A DNA stretch of 8,577 bases, taken from the NCBI GenBank assembly GCA_900757235.1, contig CAAENB010000084.1, positions 1-8,577 on the forward strand. The letters run 5' to 3'. This DNA comes from an uncultured Collinsella sp. (GTDB lineage Bacteria; Actinomycetota; Coriobacteriia; Coriobacteriales; Coriobacteriaceae). Numbering within the stretch: the first letter of the stretch is position 1; the number at the start of each line of letters is the position of its first letter. Below are positions 1 to 8,577 of the stretch, in pieces. A model generated the notes under the pieces. It was not told where the DNA came from. It saw nothing but the letters and a program-made list of their open reading frames with translations, and made no database searches. Both the position numbers and the translations under genes were made by a program.

Positions 1-1
1 C

Positions 2-148
2 GATGACGAGTTTGTCAACGTGGACCTGGTGCCGCTGCACGAGCTGATCGACGCCGTGCTCGACGGCAAGATCGAAGACGCCAAGACCGTCGTGGGCGCC
101 TTGGCCTGCGATAGCATCGCGCACCGCCTTGGGGGCGCGGAGCTTTAA
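2..148 (+). CDS. NUDIX hydrolase, ADP-ribose pyrophosphatase-like (C-terminal fragment)
   Basis: The window opens inside this gene; only the last 48 codons and the TAA stop are visible, so the NUDIX box itself lies outside. The visible tail begins DDEFVNVDLVPLHELIDAVL and continues into DGKIEDAKTVVGAL. This pattern (an acidic DEF-V strand, a helix ending in a short G-K/E-I turn, then DAKT and an alanine-rich helix) matches, from memory, the end of bacterial ADP-ribose pyrophosphatases such as B. subtilis NudF. Those enzymes hydrolyse ADP-ribose to AMP and ribose 5-phosphate in the cytoplasm. The family call rests on the C-terminal pattern only, so the exact substrate is uncertain. The frame is open from the first base and the codon use is like the neighbouring genes. 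The next gene starts 82 bases downstream, past an inverted repeat, so the two are probably separate transcription units. Confidence 0.72.
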   Translation, partial: DDEFVNVDLVPLHELIDAVLDGKIEDAKTVVGALACDSIAHRLGGAEL

Positions 149-160
149 CGAGTGAGGATA

Positions 161-199
161 GCCCTGGGACAAATACTACTGATTGTTTTGTCCCAGGGC
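161..199. repeat. 13-bp perfect inverted repeat between the NUDIX gene and the ABC exporter
   Basis: The left arm gccctgggacaaa (161-173) is the exact reverse complement of the right arm (187-199), with a 13-base spacer. As RNA it would form a stable stem just after the NUDIX gene and 31 bases before the exporter start. There is no T-run after either arm on either strand, so it is not a standard intrinsic terminator. It could be a stem that stops or stabilises the upstream message, or a DNA operator for the exporter. The sequence alone does not decide between these. Confidence 0.6.
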
Positions 200-230
200 C
201 TTACGTTGCTGACATTTCTTTGAGGATCAC

Positions 231-2003
231 ATGCTGAAGCGTTTTCTGTCTTATTACAAGCCCCAGATGGGGCTTTTTGTTGCCGATACTGTTTGTGCTC
301 TGGTGCTTGCCGCCATTGACCTGGCGTTTCCTATTATTCTGCGCAATCTGACCGGTGGGCTCTTTACTCAGGGTCAGGCTGCCATTATGCAGGCGCTCGG
401 CATGATCGCGGTGGGCTTGGTGCTGATGTATGCCGTCCGCTGCGCTTGCCGCTACTTTGTGAGCTATTGGGGTCACGTGATGGGCGCGCGTATGGAGTCC
501 AAAATGCGCGAGGACCTGTTTGACCAGTATGAGCGCTTTAGCTTTGCGTACTTCGACCGCAACAGCTCGGGCGACATGATGAGCCGCGTGGTCAACGACC
601 TGTTCGATATCTGCGAGGCGGCGCACCACGTGCCCGAGTGGATCATCATCTGCGGCATCGAGATCATCGGCTCGTTTGTGATTCTCTTTACCATCGCCCC
701 GGTGCTGGCGCTCGCCATGGCCGTGGTGACGGCGGCGTTTGCGGTCATCATGTTTTGGCAGAACATGCGCATGCGCGAGGTCTTTAGCGACAACCGCAAA
801 AAGATCAGCGGCATCAATGCGCAGCTGCAGGATTCGCTGGCGGGCATGCGCGTGGTCAAGAGCTTTGCCAATGAGCAGACCGAACGCTCTAAGTTTCGCG
901 CCTCCAACAATCGCTACCTTTCGTCCAAAGAGAACATGTACCACGCCATGGGCGTCTATACCGCGACGTATGGCCTGCTTTCGGGTGTGCTCTATGTGAT
1001 CGTGGTGTTGCTGGGCGGCTGGCTGGTCGCCCAAGGCCAGCTGCAGGCGGTCGATATGGCAACCTTCGCGCTCTACATTTCGCTGTTCTGCACGCCGCTC
1101 GAGACACTCGTCAATTCGGCCGAAACGTATCAGAAGGCTATCGCCGGCTTTAAGCGTATGGACGAGGTGCTCTCGACCGCGCCGGATATCCAGGACAAGC
1201 CGGGCGCCACGGATCTGCAGGTGACTGCCGGCGCCGTGGAGTATCACGACGTGTGCTTTAACTACGAGGATGTTGAGCTGGGCGAGGGCGATGCCGGCGA
1301 GCGTCCCGTTATTGACCATATGGACCTGTCCATCAAGCCCGGGCAGACCATCGCTTTGGTTGGCCCTTCGGGCGGTGGCAAGTCCACGACCTGTTCGCTG
1401 CTGCCGCGCTTTTATGACGTGGCCGCCGGATCCATTAGCATCGACGGCCAGGACGTGCGCGATGTGACGCAGCAGAGCCTGCGTCGCGCCATCGGCCTGG
1501 TGCAGCAGGATGTCTACCTGTTTGACGGAACAATCGGCGAGAACATCGCCTACGGCAAGCCGGGCGCTACGGCGGAAGAGATCGCCGAGGCCGCCCGTCG
1601 CGCCAACATCGATGCCTTTATCGAGTCGCTTCCACAGGGCTATGACACGGTCGTGGGCGAGCGCGGCAGCCGTCTTTCGGGCGGACAGAAACAGCGCGTT
1701 GCCATTGCGCGTGTGTTTCTCAAGAATCCCAAAATCTTGATCTTGGACGAGGCGACGAGCGCTTTGGATAACGAGAGCGAGGAGGCGGTCCAGGAGTCGC
1801 TCGAAGAGCTGGCACGCGGCCGCACCACGATTATCATCGCCCACCGTCTTTCGACCATTAAGCATGCCGACGAGATTGCGACCGTTGAGCATGGTCGCGT
1901 TGTGGAGCGTGGCACGCACGAGGAGCTTCTCGCCCGTGGCGGCACCTATGCCCGTTACTATCGAATGCAGTTCGAAGGTGCGCGTGCGCACGAGCTCGAC
2001 TGA
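231..2003 (+). CDS. ABC exporter, fused membrane and ATPase domains (MsbA/LmrA type)
   Basis: This 590-residue protein is a half-transporter with an N-terminal membrane domain (about residues 10-305) and a C-terminal ATPase domain (about 335-580), the usual layout and length for a type IV exporter. Hydrophobic segments lie near residues 14-37, 52-72, 137-178 (probably two helices), 245-267 and 275-295. The ATPase domain is complete: Walker A GPSGGGKST at 378-386, Q-loop VQQD at 424-427, signature LSGGQ at 482-486, Walker B ILILDE ending at Asp506-Glu507, D-loop SALD, and the switch histidine in AHRLS at His538. It is expected to act as a homodimer in the cytoplasmic membrane, because no partner half-transporter is encoded beside it. 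The substrate cannot be read from the sequence; lipids, peptides and drugs are all possible. The ATG at 231 follows GAGGA at 222-226. The next gene begins 19 bases after the stop. Confidence 0.93.
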   Translation: MLKRFLSYYKPQMGLFVADTVCALVLAAIDLAFPIILRNLTGGLFTQGQAAIMQALGMIAVGLVLMYAVRCACRYFVSYWGHVMGARMESKMREDLFDQYERFSFAYFDRNSSGDMMSRVVNDLFDICEAAHHVPEWIIICGIEIIGSFVILFTIAPVLALAMAVVTAAFAVIMFWQNMRMREVFSDNRKKISGINAQLQDSLAGMRVVKSFANEQTERSKFRASNNRYLSSKENMYHAMGVYTATYGLLSGVLYVIVVLLGGWLVAQGQLQAVDMATFALYISLFCTPLETLVNSAETYQKAIAGFKRMDEVLSTAPDIQDKPGATDLQVTAGAVEYHDVCFNYEDVELGEGDAGERPVIDHMDLSIKPGQTIALVGPSGGGKSTTCSLLPRFYDVAAGSISIDGQDVRDVTQQSLRRAIGLVQQDVYLFDGTIGENIAYGKPGATAEEIAEAARRANIDAFIESLPQGYDTVVGERGSRLSGGQKQRVAIARVFLKNPKILILDEATSALDNESEEAVQESLEELARGRTTIIIAHRLSTIKHADEIATVEHGRVVERGTHEELLARGGTYARYYRMQFEGARAHELD

Positions 2004-2022
2004 TTGATATGACAGGAAGTTT

Positions 2023-2988
2023 ATGGCTGACAAGAACCCTTTGACTCCGGAAGAAGTGACGGAGTTATTCTCCGAAATCGATGCATCCGGTGTCTTGGAT
2101 CCCACGCTTGCCAAAAAGCGCACCGAGCGCATGCGCGAGAAGGAGGCGGCGGCCAAGCGCGGTGACAAAGCGGCGCTAGCGCAGCTGCGCAGCGAGGACC
2201 GCGCGAGCCAGGCAAAACATATCGACCCGCTGTCCGAGGACGATCCTTCGGGTTCGCAGGTGAGTCATACCATTACGAAGACCGCGATGGCCGTGGTCAT
2301 TGGTATTTTGGTGCTGATCGTGGGCATGCAGATTGGCTACGGCGTGATGCGTCGTCTGAACACCGCCAACCTGTCCGAGAGCGTTTCGGTCGATACCGTT
2401 TCGACGGCGCTGAAGGGCGGCCTTGAGTGGGGCAACGGCTTTACGCAGTTCCCGCTCGACTTTACCGTCGATGAAGCCGATGAGCGTACGGGCACGGTCG
2501 AGGTGACGGTGTTGGACACATCGTCTGCCAACGAGCTCGAGCTGCTGTCAAACGGTCAGATCCAGGCCGCGGCGCTTGCGACCAACGCGCTGCTCAACGA
2601 TAAGATTGACCGCGTGGTGTATAACGTTCATGCCTATATCGACGAGGATAGCAACATTCAGCACGATTCCTTCTTTGGCATGTTCCCCGCGCGGGGCCAC
2701 CAGAGCGCCATCCTGACGTTCGTGTGGACCAAGAGCTCATCCAACGCCACGAATATCGACTGGAAGATGCGCATCGTGAGTATGGATGACACCATCGCCG
2801 AGCGCATTCAGAAGCAGGTGAACTCGGTGTCGTCGTTGATTGAGGACCCGGTGGTGAGCCAGACCAAGATTGACGAGGAAAAGGCCGAACGTGACCTGGA
2901 GCATCGTCTGCATGGCCGCGAGATTTTCCGCGGCGGCAAGCCCGACCGAACGCCGTCCGAACTGCTGGAGCAGGACAAGAAAAAATAA
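2023..2988 (+). CDS. Single-pass membrane protein of unknown function
   Basis: I do not recognise this 321-residue protein. The first 87 residues are highly charged, with a Lys/Arg/Glu-rich stretch near 30-65 that may be helical. One strongly hydrophobic segment follows (about 88-107, TAMAVVIGILVLIVGMQIGY), flanked outside by MRR, then a region of about 210 residues that looks folded and ends in a charged tail (EKAERDLEHRL to DKKK). There is no cleavable signal peptide or lipobox. The likely topology is a cytoplasmic N-terminus and an external C-terminal domain; the arginine pair just after the segment argues mildly the other way. ATG 2023 follows AGGAAG at 2014-2019. The 19-base gap to the ABC exporter and the shared terminator suggest one operon, so it may assist or respond to that transporter, but no motif proves this. 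Codon use resembles its neighbours. Confidence 0.85.
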   Translation: MADKNPLTPEEVTELFSEIDASGVLDPTLAKKRTERMREKEAAAKRGDKAALAQLRSEDRASQAKHIDPLSEDDPSGSQVSHTITKTAMAVVIGILVLIVGMQIGYGVMRRLNTANLSESVSVDTVSTALKGGLEWGNGFTQFPLDFTVDEADERTGTVEVTVLDTSSANELELLSNGQIQAAALATNALLNDKIDRVVYNVHAYIDEDSNIQHDSFFGMFPARGHQSAILTFVWTKSSSNATNIDWKMRIVSMDDTIAERIQKQVNSVSSLIEDPVVSQTKIDEEKAERDLEHRLHGREIFRGGKPDRTPSELLEQDKKK

Positions 2989-2994
2989 GAGGCC

Positions 2995-3035
2995 ATTATC
3001 CCGCGTGAGCCACAAGCCCACGCGGGATAATTTTT
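2995..3035 (+). terminator. Intrinsic terminator of the ABC exporter operon
   Basis: A perfect 13-bp stem pairs attatcccgcgtg (2995-3007) with its reverse complement (3019-3031), closing on an 11-base loop that can add a further GC pair. The 3' arm runs straight into a T-run (3031-3035). It starts seven bases after the stop of the membrane protein gene. An A-run (2980-2985) lies on the 5' side, so the stem could also terminate transcription arriving from the opposite strand. It separates the exporter operon from carAB. Confidence 0.92.
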
Positions 3036-3051
3036 CTGGGACGGGGATTAA

Positions 3052-3112
3052 AAAATCATTATGCATAGAAAGTCATAATTATCATTTCGTAAACATTTCG
3101 ATGAAATTAACG
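3052..3112 (+). promoter_or_regulatory. AT-rich region upstream of carA with candidate operator motifs
   Basis: This stretch is markedly AT-rich against its surroundings: 3061-3110 has 12 G/C in 50 bases. It holds an 18-base imperfect palindrome at 3070-3087, centred on ATAATTAT, with matched outer AA/TT and two mismatched pairs. It also holds a direct repeat, catttcg, at 3083-3089 and 3094-3100, spaced 11 bases (about one helical turn), and a small dyad, atttc-gat-gaaat. Size and AT-rich centre resemble ArgR boxes, which control carAB in several bacteria, but the halves do not match the TGAAT/ATTCA consensus well. It may equally be an UP element or another factor's site. Confidence 0.4.
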
Positions 3113-3132
3113 CCATGAGGCATGCTTGCGGT

Positions 3133-3138
3133 TACAAT
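3133..3138 (+). promoter_or_regulatory. Candidate -10 element of the carAB promoter
   Basis: TACAAT matches the sigma-70 consensus TATAAT at five of six positions. Transcription would begin near 3145, giving a leader of about 50 bases, just long enough to include the PyrR loop at 3160. No good -35 hexamer sits 16-18 bases upstream; the nearest candidate, TTAACG (3107-3112), is 20 bases away, so an activator or the AT-rich region may compensate. The -10 is bracketed by a 5-bp inverted repeat, gcggt (3128-3132) and accgc (3139-3143), which could be an operator. Confidence 0.55.
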
Positions 3139-3159
3139 ACCGCGAGGCCTAACTACACA

Positions 3160-3190
3160 CCTTTAAGCCGGTCCTGTGAGACCGGGAAGG
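3160..3190 (+). promoter_or_regulatory. PyrR RNA-binding loop overlapping the carA ribosome binding site
   Basis: The leader RNA folds into the three-part PyrR binding loop. The upper stem is CCGGTC (3168-3173) with GACCGG (3180-3185), closed by the hexaloop CTGTGA (3174-3179), which fits the family pattern CNGNGA within TCCNGNGAG. A purine-rich bulge, TAAG (3164-3167), faces a single G (3186). The lower stem pairs CCTT (3160-3163) with AAGG (3187-3190). That AAGG is part of the AAGGAG Shine-Dalgarno sequence (3187-3192) of carA. In this family UMP- or UTP-bound PyrR stabilises the loop. In Bacillus this steers a downstream attenuator; in mycobacteria it blocks translation. Only six bases lie between the loop and the ATG, so there is no room for an attenuator and translational repression is the natural reading. 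No pyrR gene is in the window. Confidence 0.9.
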
Positions 3191-3196
3191 AGAATT

Positions 3197-4636
3197 ATGG
3201 CGAACAACCATATCGCGGGCGCTGCCGCCCGCACCTTCGCGCCCAGCGAGCTTTGCCAGCGCATGCTGGCCAAAACCAGCAAGGGCACCTGCGGTCCCTG
3301 CATCCTGTATCTTGAGGATGGGACCATTTTTTATGGACGTGCATGCGGCGCCGAGGGCACCGCGACCGGCGAAGTCTGCTTCAACACCTCGCTCGAGGGC
3401 TACTTTGAGGTCATGACCGACCCGAGTTATGCCGGCCAAATCGTAACCATGACCTATCCGCAGATCGGCAACTACGGTATCGACGAGACCGACGTCCAGT
3501 CGGCCTTCCCCGGCGACGCCGTGCGCCCTGCGAGCGCTCCGGCTATGCGCGGCATGATCGTTCGCGACATGTGCGCCACGCCTTCTAACTGGCGCTCGGC
3601 CGTCAGCGTGCCGGAGTACCTGCGCGCTCACGGCATCGTCGCTATCGAGGGTGTCGACACCCGCGCTCTGGTGCGCCATCTGCGCGACAATGGTTCCAAG
3701 ATGGGCATTATCTCGACTGAGATCTTCGACGTCGACGAGCTTGCCGAGCGTCTGGCCGCAGCGCCCACGCTGGTAGGCGAGAACCTGGTGAAGACCGTAA
3801 GTTGCCCCGCGCCTCACGAGTTTGTGGCCGCCGACCTGCCTGCCACGCATGACTTTGCACTTGCGGTTGCCGCTCCTGCCCGTCACAAAGTGGTCGCCTA
3901 CGACTGCGGCGTCAAGCGCGGCATTCTGGAGGGCCTCGTCCGCGCCGGCTGCGACCTTACTGTCGTGCCGTGGGATACGCCCGCCCAGCAGGTGCTCGAC
4001 ATGAATCCCGATGGCGTCTTTTTGTCCAACGGCCCCGGCGACCCTGACGCCGTGGTGGAGACTTACGAGCAGGTGCAGCAGCTGATCGGCAAGGTGCCGG
4101 TCTTTGGTATTTGTCTTGGTCACCAGATGATCAGTCTGGCCTGCGGTGCCCAGATGGAAAAGCTTAAGTTTGGTCACCGCGGTGGCAACCAGCCGGTCAT
4201 GAACCTGGTAAGCCGTCGCGTGGAGATCACCGCGCAAAACCATGGCTTTGGCCTGCTGTTCCCCAGCTTGGGCAAGCTTGTCCCCGAGCTTTCCGGTGGC
4301 GAGACCGAGCATGCGGCCAATGGAGATCTGCGCGTCTGGGTGCGCCGCGGAATCGCGCCGGTCGTGATGAACGAGCGCTTTGGCCGCATTCGCCTAACAC
4401 ATGTGAACCTCAACGACGGCACCGCCGAGGGCATCCAACTGCTCGACGCCCCGTGCTTTTCGGTCCAGTACCACCCCGAGGCTTCGCCTGGCCCCACCGA
4501 TGCCCACTATCTCTTTACCGCCTTTACGCGACTCATGGACGGCGAGGAGAACTACCTGGACATCGATACCGCCAAGGACCGCCTGGCTGGCTGGAATTTC
4601 GCCGAGACCGCCGCGACCGAGACCGAGGAGAACTAA
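3197..4636 (+). CDS. carA: Carbamoyl-phosphate synthetase small (glutaminase) subunit
   Basis: CarA hydrolyses glutamine and channels ammonia to CarB for carbamoyl phosphate synthesis, feeding pyrimidine and arginine pathways in the cytoplasm. The 479-residue protein has the CarA N-terminal domain (about 33-190; LEDGTIFYGRA, GEVCFNTSLEGY, TDPSYAGQIV) and a class I glutaminase domain (about 230-446). The catalytic triad is visible: Cys306 in GICLGHQ, and His426 and Glu428 in QYHPEASPGP. NGPGDP (278-283) and AQNHGF (346-351) are also present. The protein is about 100 residues longer than E. coli CarA: about 30 extra residues at each end and roughly 36 more between NHGF and LTHVNLNDGT (352-399). 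ATG 3197 is preferred because AAGGAG lies four bases before it; an in-frame GTG at 3176 would sit inside the PyrR loop. carB follows after one base. Confidence 0.97.
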   Translation: MANNHIAGAAARTFAPSELCQRMLAKTSKGTCGPCILYLEDGTIFYGRACGAEGTATGEVCFNTSLEGYFEVMTDPSYAGQIVTMTYPQIGNYGIDETDVQSAFPGDAVRPASAPAMRGMIVRDMCATPSNWRSAVSVPEYLRAHGIVAIEGVDTRALVRHLRDNGSKMGIISTEIFDVDELAERLAAAPTLVGENLVKTVSCPAPHEFVAADLPATHDFALAVAAPARHKVVAYDCGVKRGILEGLVRAGCDLTVVPWDTPAQQVLDMNPDGVFLSNGPGDPDAVVETYEQVQQLIGKVPVFGICLGHQMISLACGAQMEKLKFGHRGGNQPVMNLVSRRVEITAQNHGFGLLFPSLGKLVPELSGGETEHAANGDLRVWVRRGIAPVVMNERFGRIRLTHVNLNDGTAEGIQLLDAPCFSVQYHPEASPGPTDAHYLFTAFTRLMDGEENYLDIDTAKDRLAGWNFAETAATETEEN

Positions 4637-4637
4637 C

Positions 4638-7952
<3,315 letters not shown>

Positions 7953-7963
7953 TTGACCTGGCC

Positions 7964-8048
7964 GGCCGGGGCGGCAGCCGGACACTTTCTCTCGGAAACT
8001 GGGCTTCGCGAAGTTTTCCGAGAGAAAGGTCCGCCTCCCGCCCCGGCC
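7964..8048. repeat. Large palindromic element just after carB (copy 1)
   Basis: An 85-base sequence starting 12 bases after the carB stop folds into one long hairpin. The outer stem pairs 7964-7983 with 8029-8048 at 18 of 20 positions. After a one-base bulge (7984), an inner stem pairs 7985-7998 (ctttctctcggaaa) perfectly with 8015-8028. The apex contains cttcgcgaag, itself a palindrome. No T-run follows, so it is not a classic intrinsic terminator, though it could protect the 3' end of the carAB message. Its core matches the reverse complement of the element at 8490-8535, which marks it as a repeat family member rather than a one-off hairpin. Confidence 0.85.
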
Positions 8049-8122
8049 TGCGGTGACTTGGCTGCTCCGTGTGCTGCCGAAGGGGCTTTGCGCGATGACT
8101 AGGGCTGAAAAAGAAAGTGAGT

Positions 8123-8166
8123 GTGGGCCCTGCCGTTCGTTCGAGCGGCAGGGCCCACTCTTTGTA
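8123..8166 (+). terminator. GC-rich terminator-like hairpin downstream of carB
   Basis: A perfect 13-bp stem pairs gtgggccctgccg (8123-8135) with its reverse complement (8146-8158) around a 10-base loop. On the + strand it is followed by tctttgt, a short T-rich tail. On the - strand the A-rich stretch at 8108-8116 reads as a T-run about six bases beyond the stem, so termination in both directions is possible. It lies 170 bases beyond the carB stop and is the best candidate for the end of the carAB transcript, although both tails are imperfect. Confidence 0.7.
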
Positions 8167-8489
8167 TGGAGGCCTTTTTACTGTTAGTCGAGGACGCCTC
8201 TGGACAGTTAGTTCAAATTCGTGTTTTCTAGAGAGTAGGAGAAGATCGATTTGGACTCATTCAGCCTATTTTTGGCAATCTGAATCGATAAAGACGCTCT
8301 GTCAAGCTGGGAACGGCCCAATACTGGGTCCGCGCCGGCTTCCAAGCGGCAGTTTCGTGCCCAAGGCCACGGCCAAATTATACGTATCTGAACTAACTGC
8401 CCATCACTCTCCGCCAACCTTTTTATCCAAACCAAATCAGCCAACGTACGCCATGGCAACCCCCGGTAGGTCGCAGGGTGGCGGCTGAG
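8167..8489. other. Non-coding stretch with no recognised gene
   Basis: No convincing gene is visible here. The region is poorer in G and C than carB (8221-8280 has 24 G/C in 60 bases). Open frames crossing it lack a good ribosome binding site and a recognisable product. Local structures include attcag/ctgaat arms near 8259-8286 with a 15-base loop, and a weak actgt/acagt pair near 8180-8208. It lies between two oppositely oriented copies of the palindromic repeat. It may be leader sequence for a gene beyond the window, a small RNA region or the remnant of an insertion; the sequence does not choose between these. Confidence 0.5.
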
Positions 8490-8535
8490 CCTTTCCCTCG
8501 GGAAACTTCGCGAAGCCCAGTTCCCGAGGGAAAGG
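8490..8535. repeat. Palindromic element (copy 2, inverted relative to copy 1)
   Basis: A perfect 15-bp stem pairs 8490-8504 (cctttccctcgggaa) with 8521-8535 around the 16-base apex acttcgcgaagcccag. The reverse complement of the element after carB has the same order of arm, acttcgcgaagcccag apex and arm. The arms differ (tctctcgg versus tccctcggg) but the differences occur on both sides, so pairing is kept. The left flank (ggtggcgg) also resembles the flank of copy 1 (ggaggcgg). The long GC-rich outer stem of copy 1 is absent here. No T-run follows the stem. Confidence 0.85.
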
Positions 8536-8577
8536 TATGGTCTGTGTAATACCAGATAAACAGTACATTTTTGCTAG
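8536..8577. other. AT-rich end of window, no gene assigned
   Basis: The last 42 bases are AT-rich and include a small dyad, tggt (8538-8541) with acca (8551-8554), and a T-run near 8569-8572. They could be part of a promoter or leader for a gene beyond the window, but no clear -35/-10 pair is visible. Confidence 0.3.

Noticed and set aside
201..2168. Open frame of 655 residues on the - strand, antisense to the ABC exporter
   Set aside because: Same composition artefact; the + strand frame carries every ABC motif and the - strand frame shows none.
3176..3196. Upstream GTG start for carA adding seven residues
   Set aside because: The GTG lies inside the PyrR loop and has no Shine-Dalgarno sequence, while ATG 3197 follows AAGGAG at ideal spacing.
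4500..4637. Upstream in-frame start for carB adding 46 residues
   Set aside because: It would overlap the carA coding end, and the added residues are not CarB-like; ATG 4638 has its own GAGGAG and begins the standard CarB N-terminus.
8300..8305. TTGACA on the - strand as the -35 of a possible small RNA
   Set aside because: The hexamer 17 bases downstream matches the -10 consensus at only three of six positions, and no clear product or clean terminator follows.
8208..8459. Open frame of 83 residues on the - strand
   Set aside because: There is no proper ribosome binding site before its ATG, low-complexity composition (WPWPW) and no family resemblance.
8117..8488. Open frame of 123 residues on the + strand after carB
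   Set aside because: It runs through the terminator-like hairpin, ends just before the palindromic repeat, lacks a Shine-Dalgarno sequence and shows no recognisable protein pattern.

Overview
The window is a high-GC, actinobacterial-type chromosomal segment with all genes on the + strand. Composition, the style of the proteins, and a PyrR-type leader resembling those of Actinobacteria suggest the class Coriobacteriia, perhaps Collinsella or a relative. This placement is inference; no rRNA or other decisive marker is present.

Layout. Positions 2-148 are the C-terminal end of a NUDIX hydrolase resembling ADP-ribose pyrophosphatase. A short gap with a 13-bp perfect inverted repeat (161-199) precedes a complete fused ABC exporter (231-2003). 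Nineteen bases later comes a single-pass membrane protein of unknown function (2023-2988); the two look like one operon, closed by a strong intrinsic terminator (2995-3035). An AT-rich regulatory region (about 3040-3145) leads into carA (3197-4636) and carB (4638-7952), which are separated by one base. They encode the small (glutaminase) and large (synthetase) subunits of carbamoyl-phosphate synthetase, which supplies carbamoyl phosphate to pyrimidine and arginine synthesis. The last 625 bases hold no convincing gene. They contain two related palindromic elements in opposite orientation (7964-8048 and 8490-8535), a GC-rich terminator-like hairpin (8123-8158) and an AT-richer stretch with no assigned function.

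The most informative signal is a PyrR RNA-binding loop in the carA leader (3160-3190). Its hexaloop fits the CNGNGA pattern, and its lower stem pairs CCTT directly with the AAGG of the carA Shine-Dalgarno sequence. No attenuator fits between this loop and the start codon, so the arrangement predicts translational repression by UMP-bound PyrR. CarB also keeps the lysines and threonines that bind UMP in the E. coli enzyme, so carAB appears to be controlled by pyrimidines at both the RNA and the enzyme level. CarA is about 100 residues longer than the E. coli protein, including an insertion of roughly 36 residues inside its glutaminase domain.

I found no previously undescribed multi-gene system. 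The items most worth following up are the PyrR/Shine-Dalgarno overlap, the CarA insertion and the inverted palindromic repeat family.
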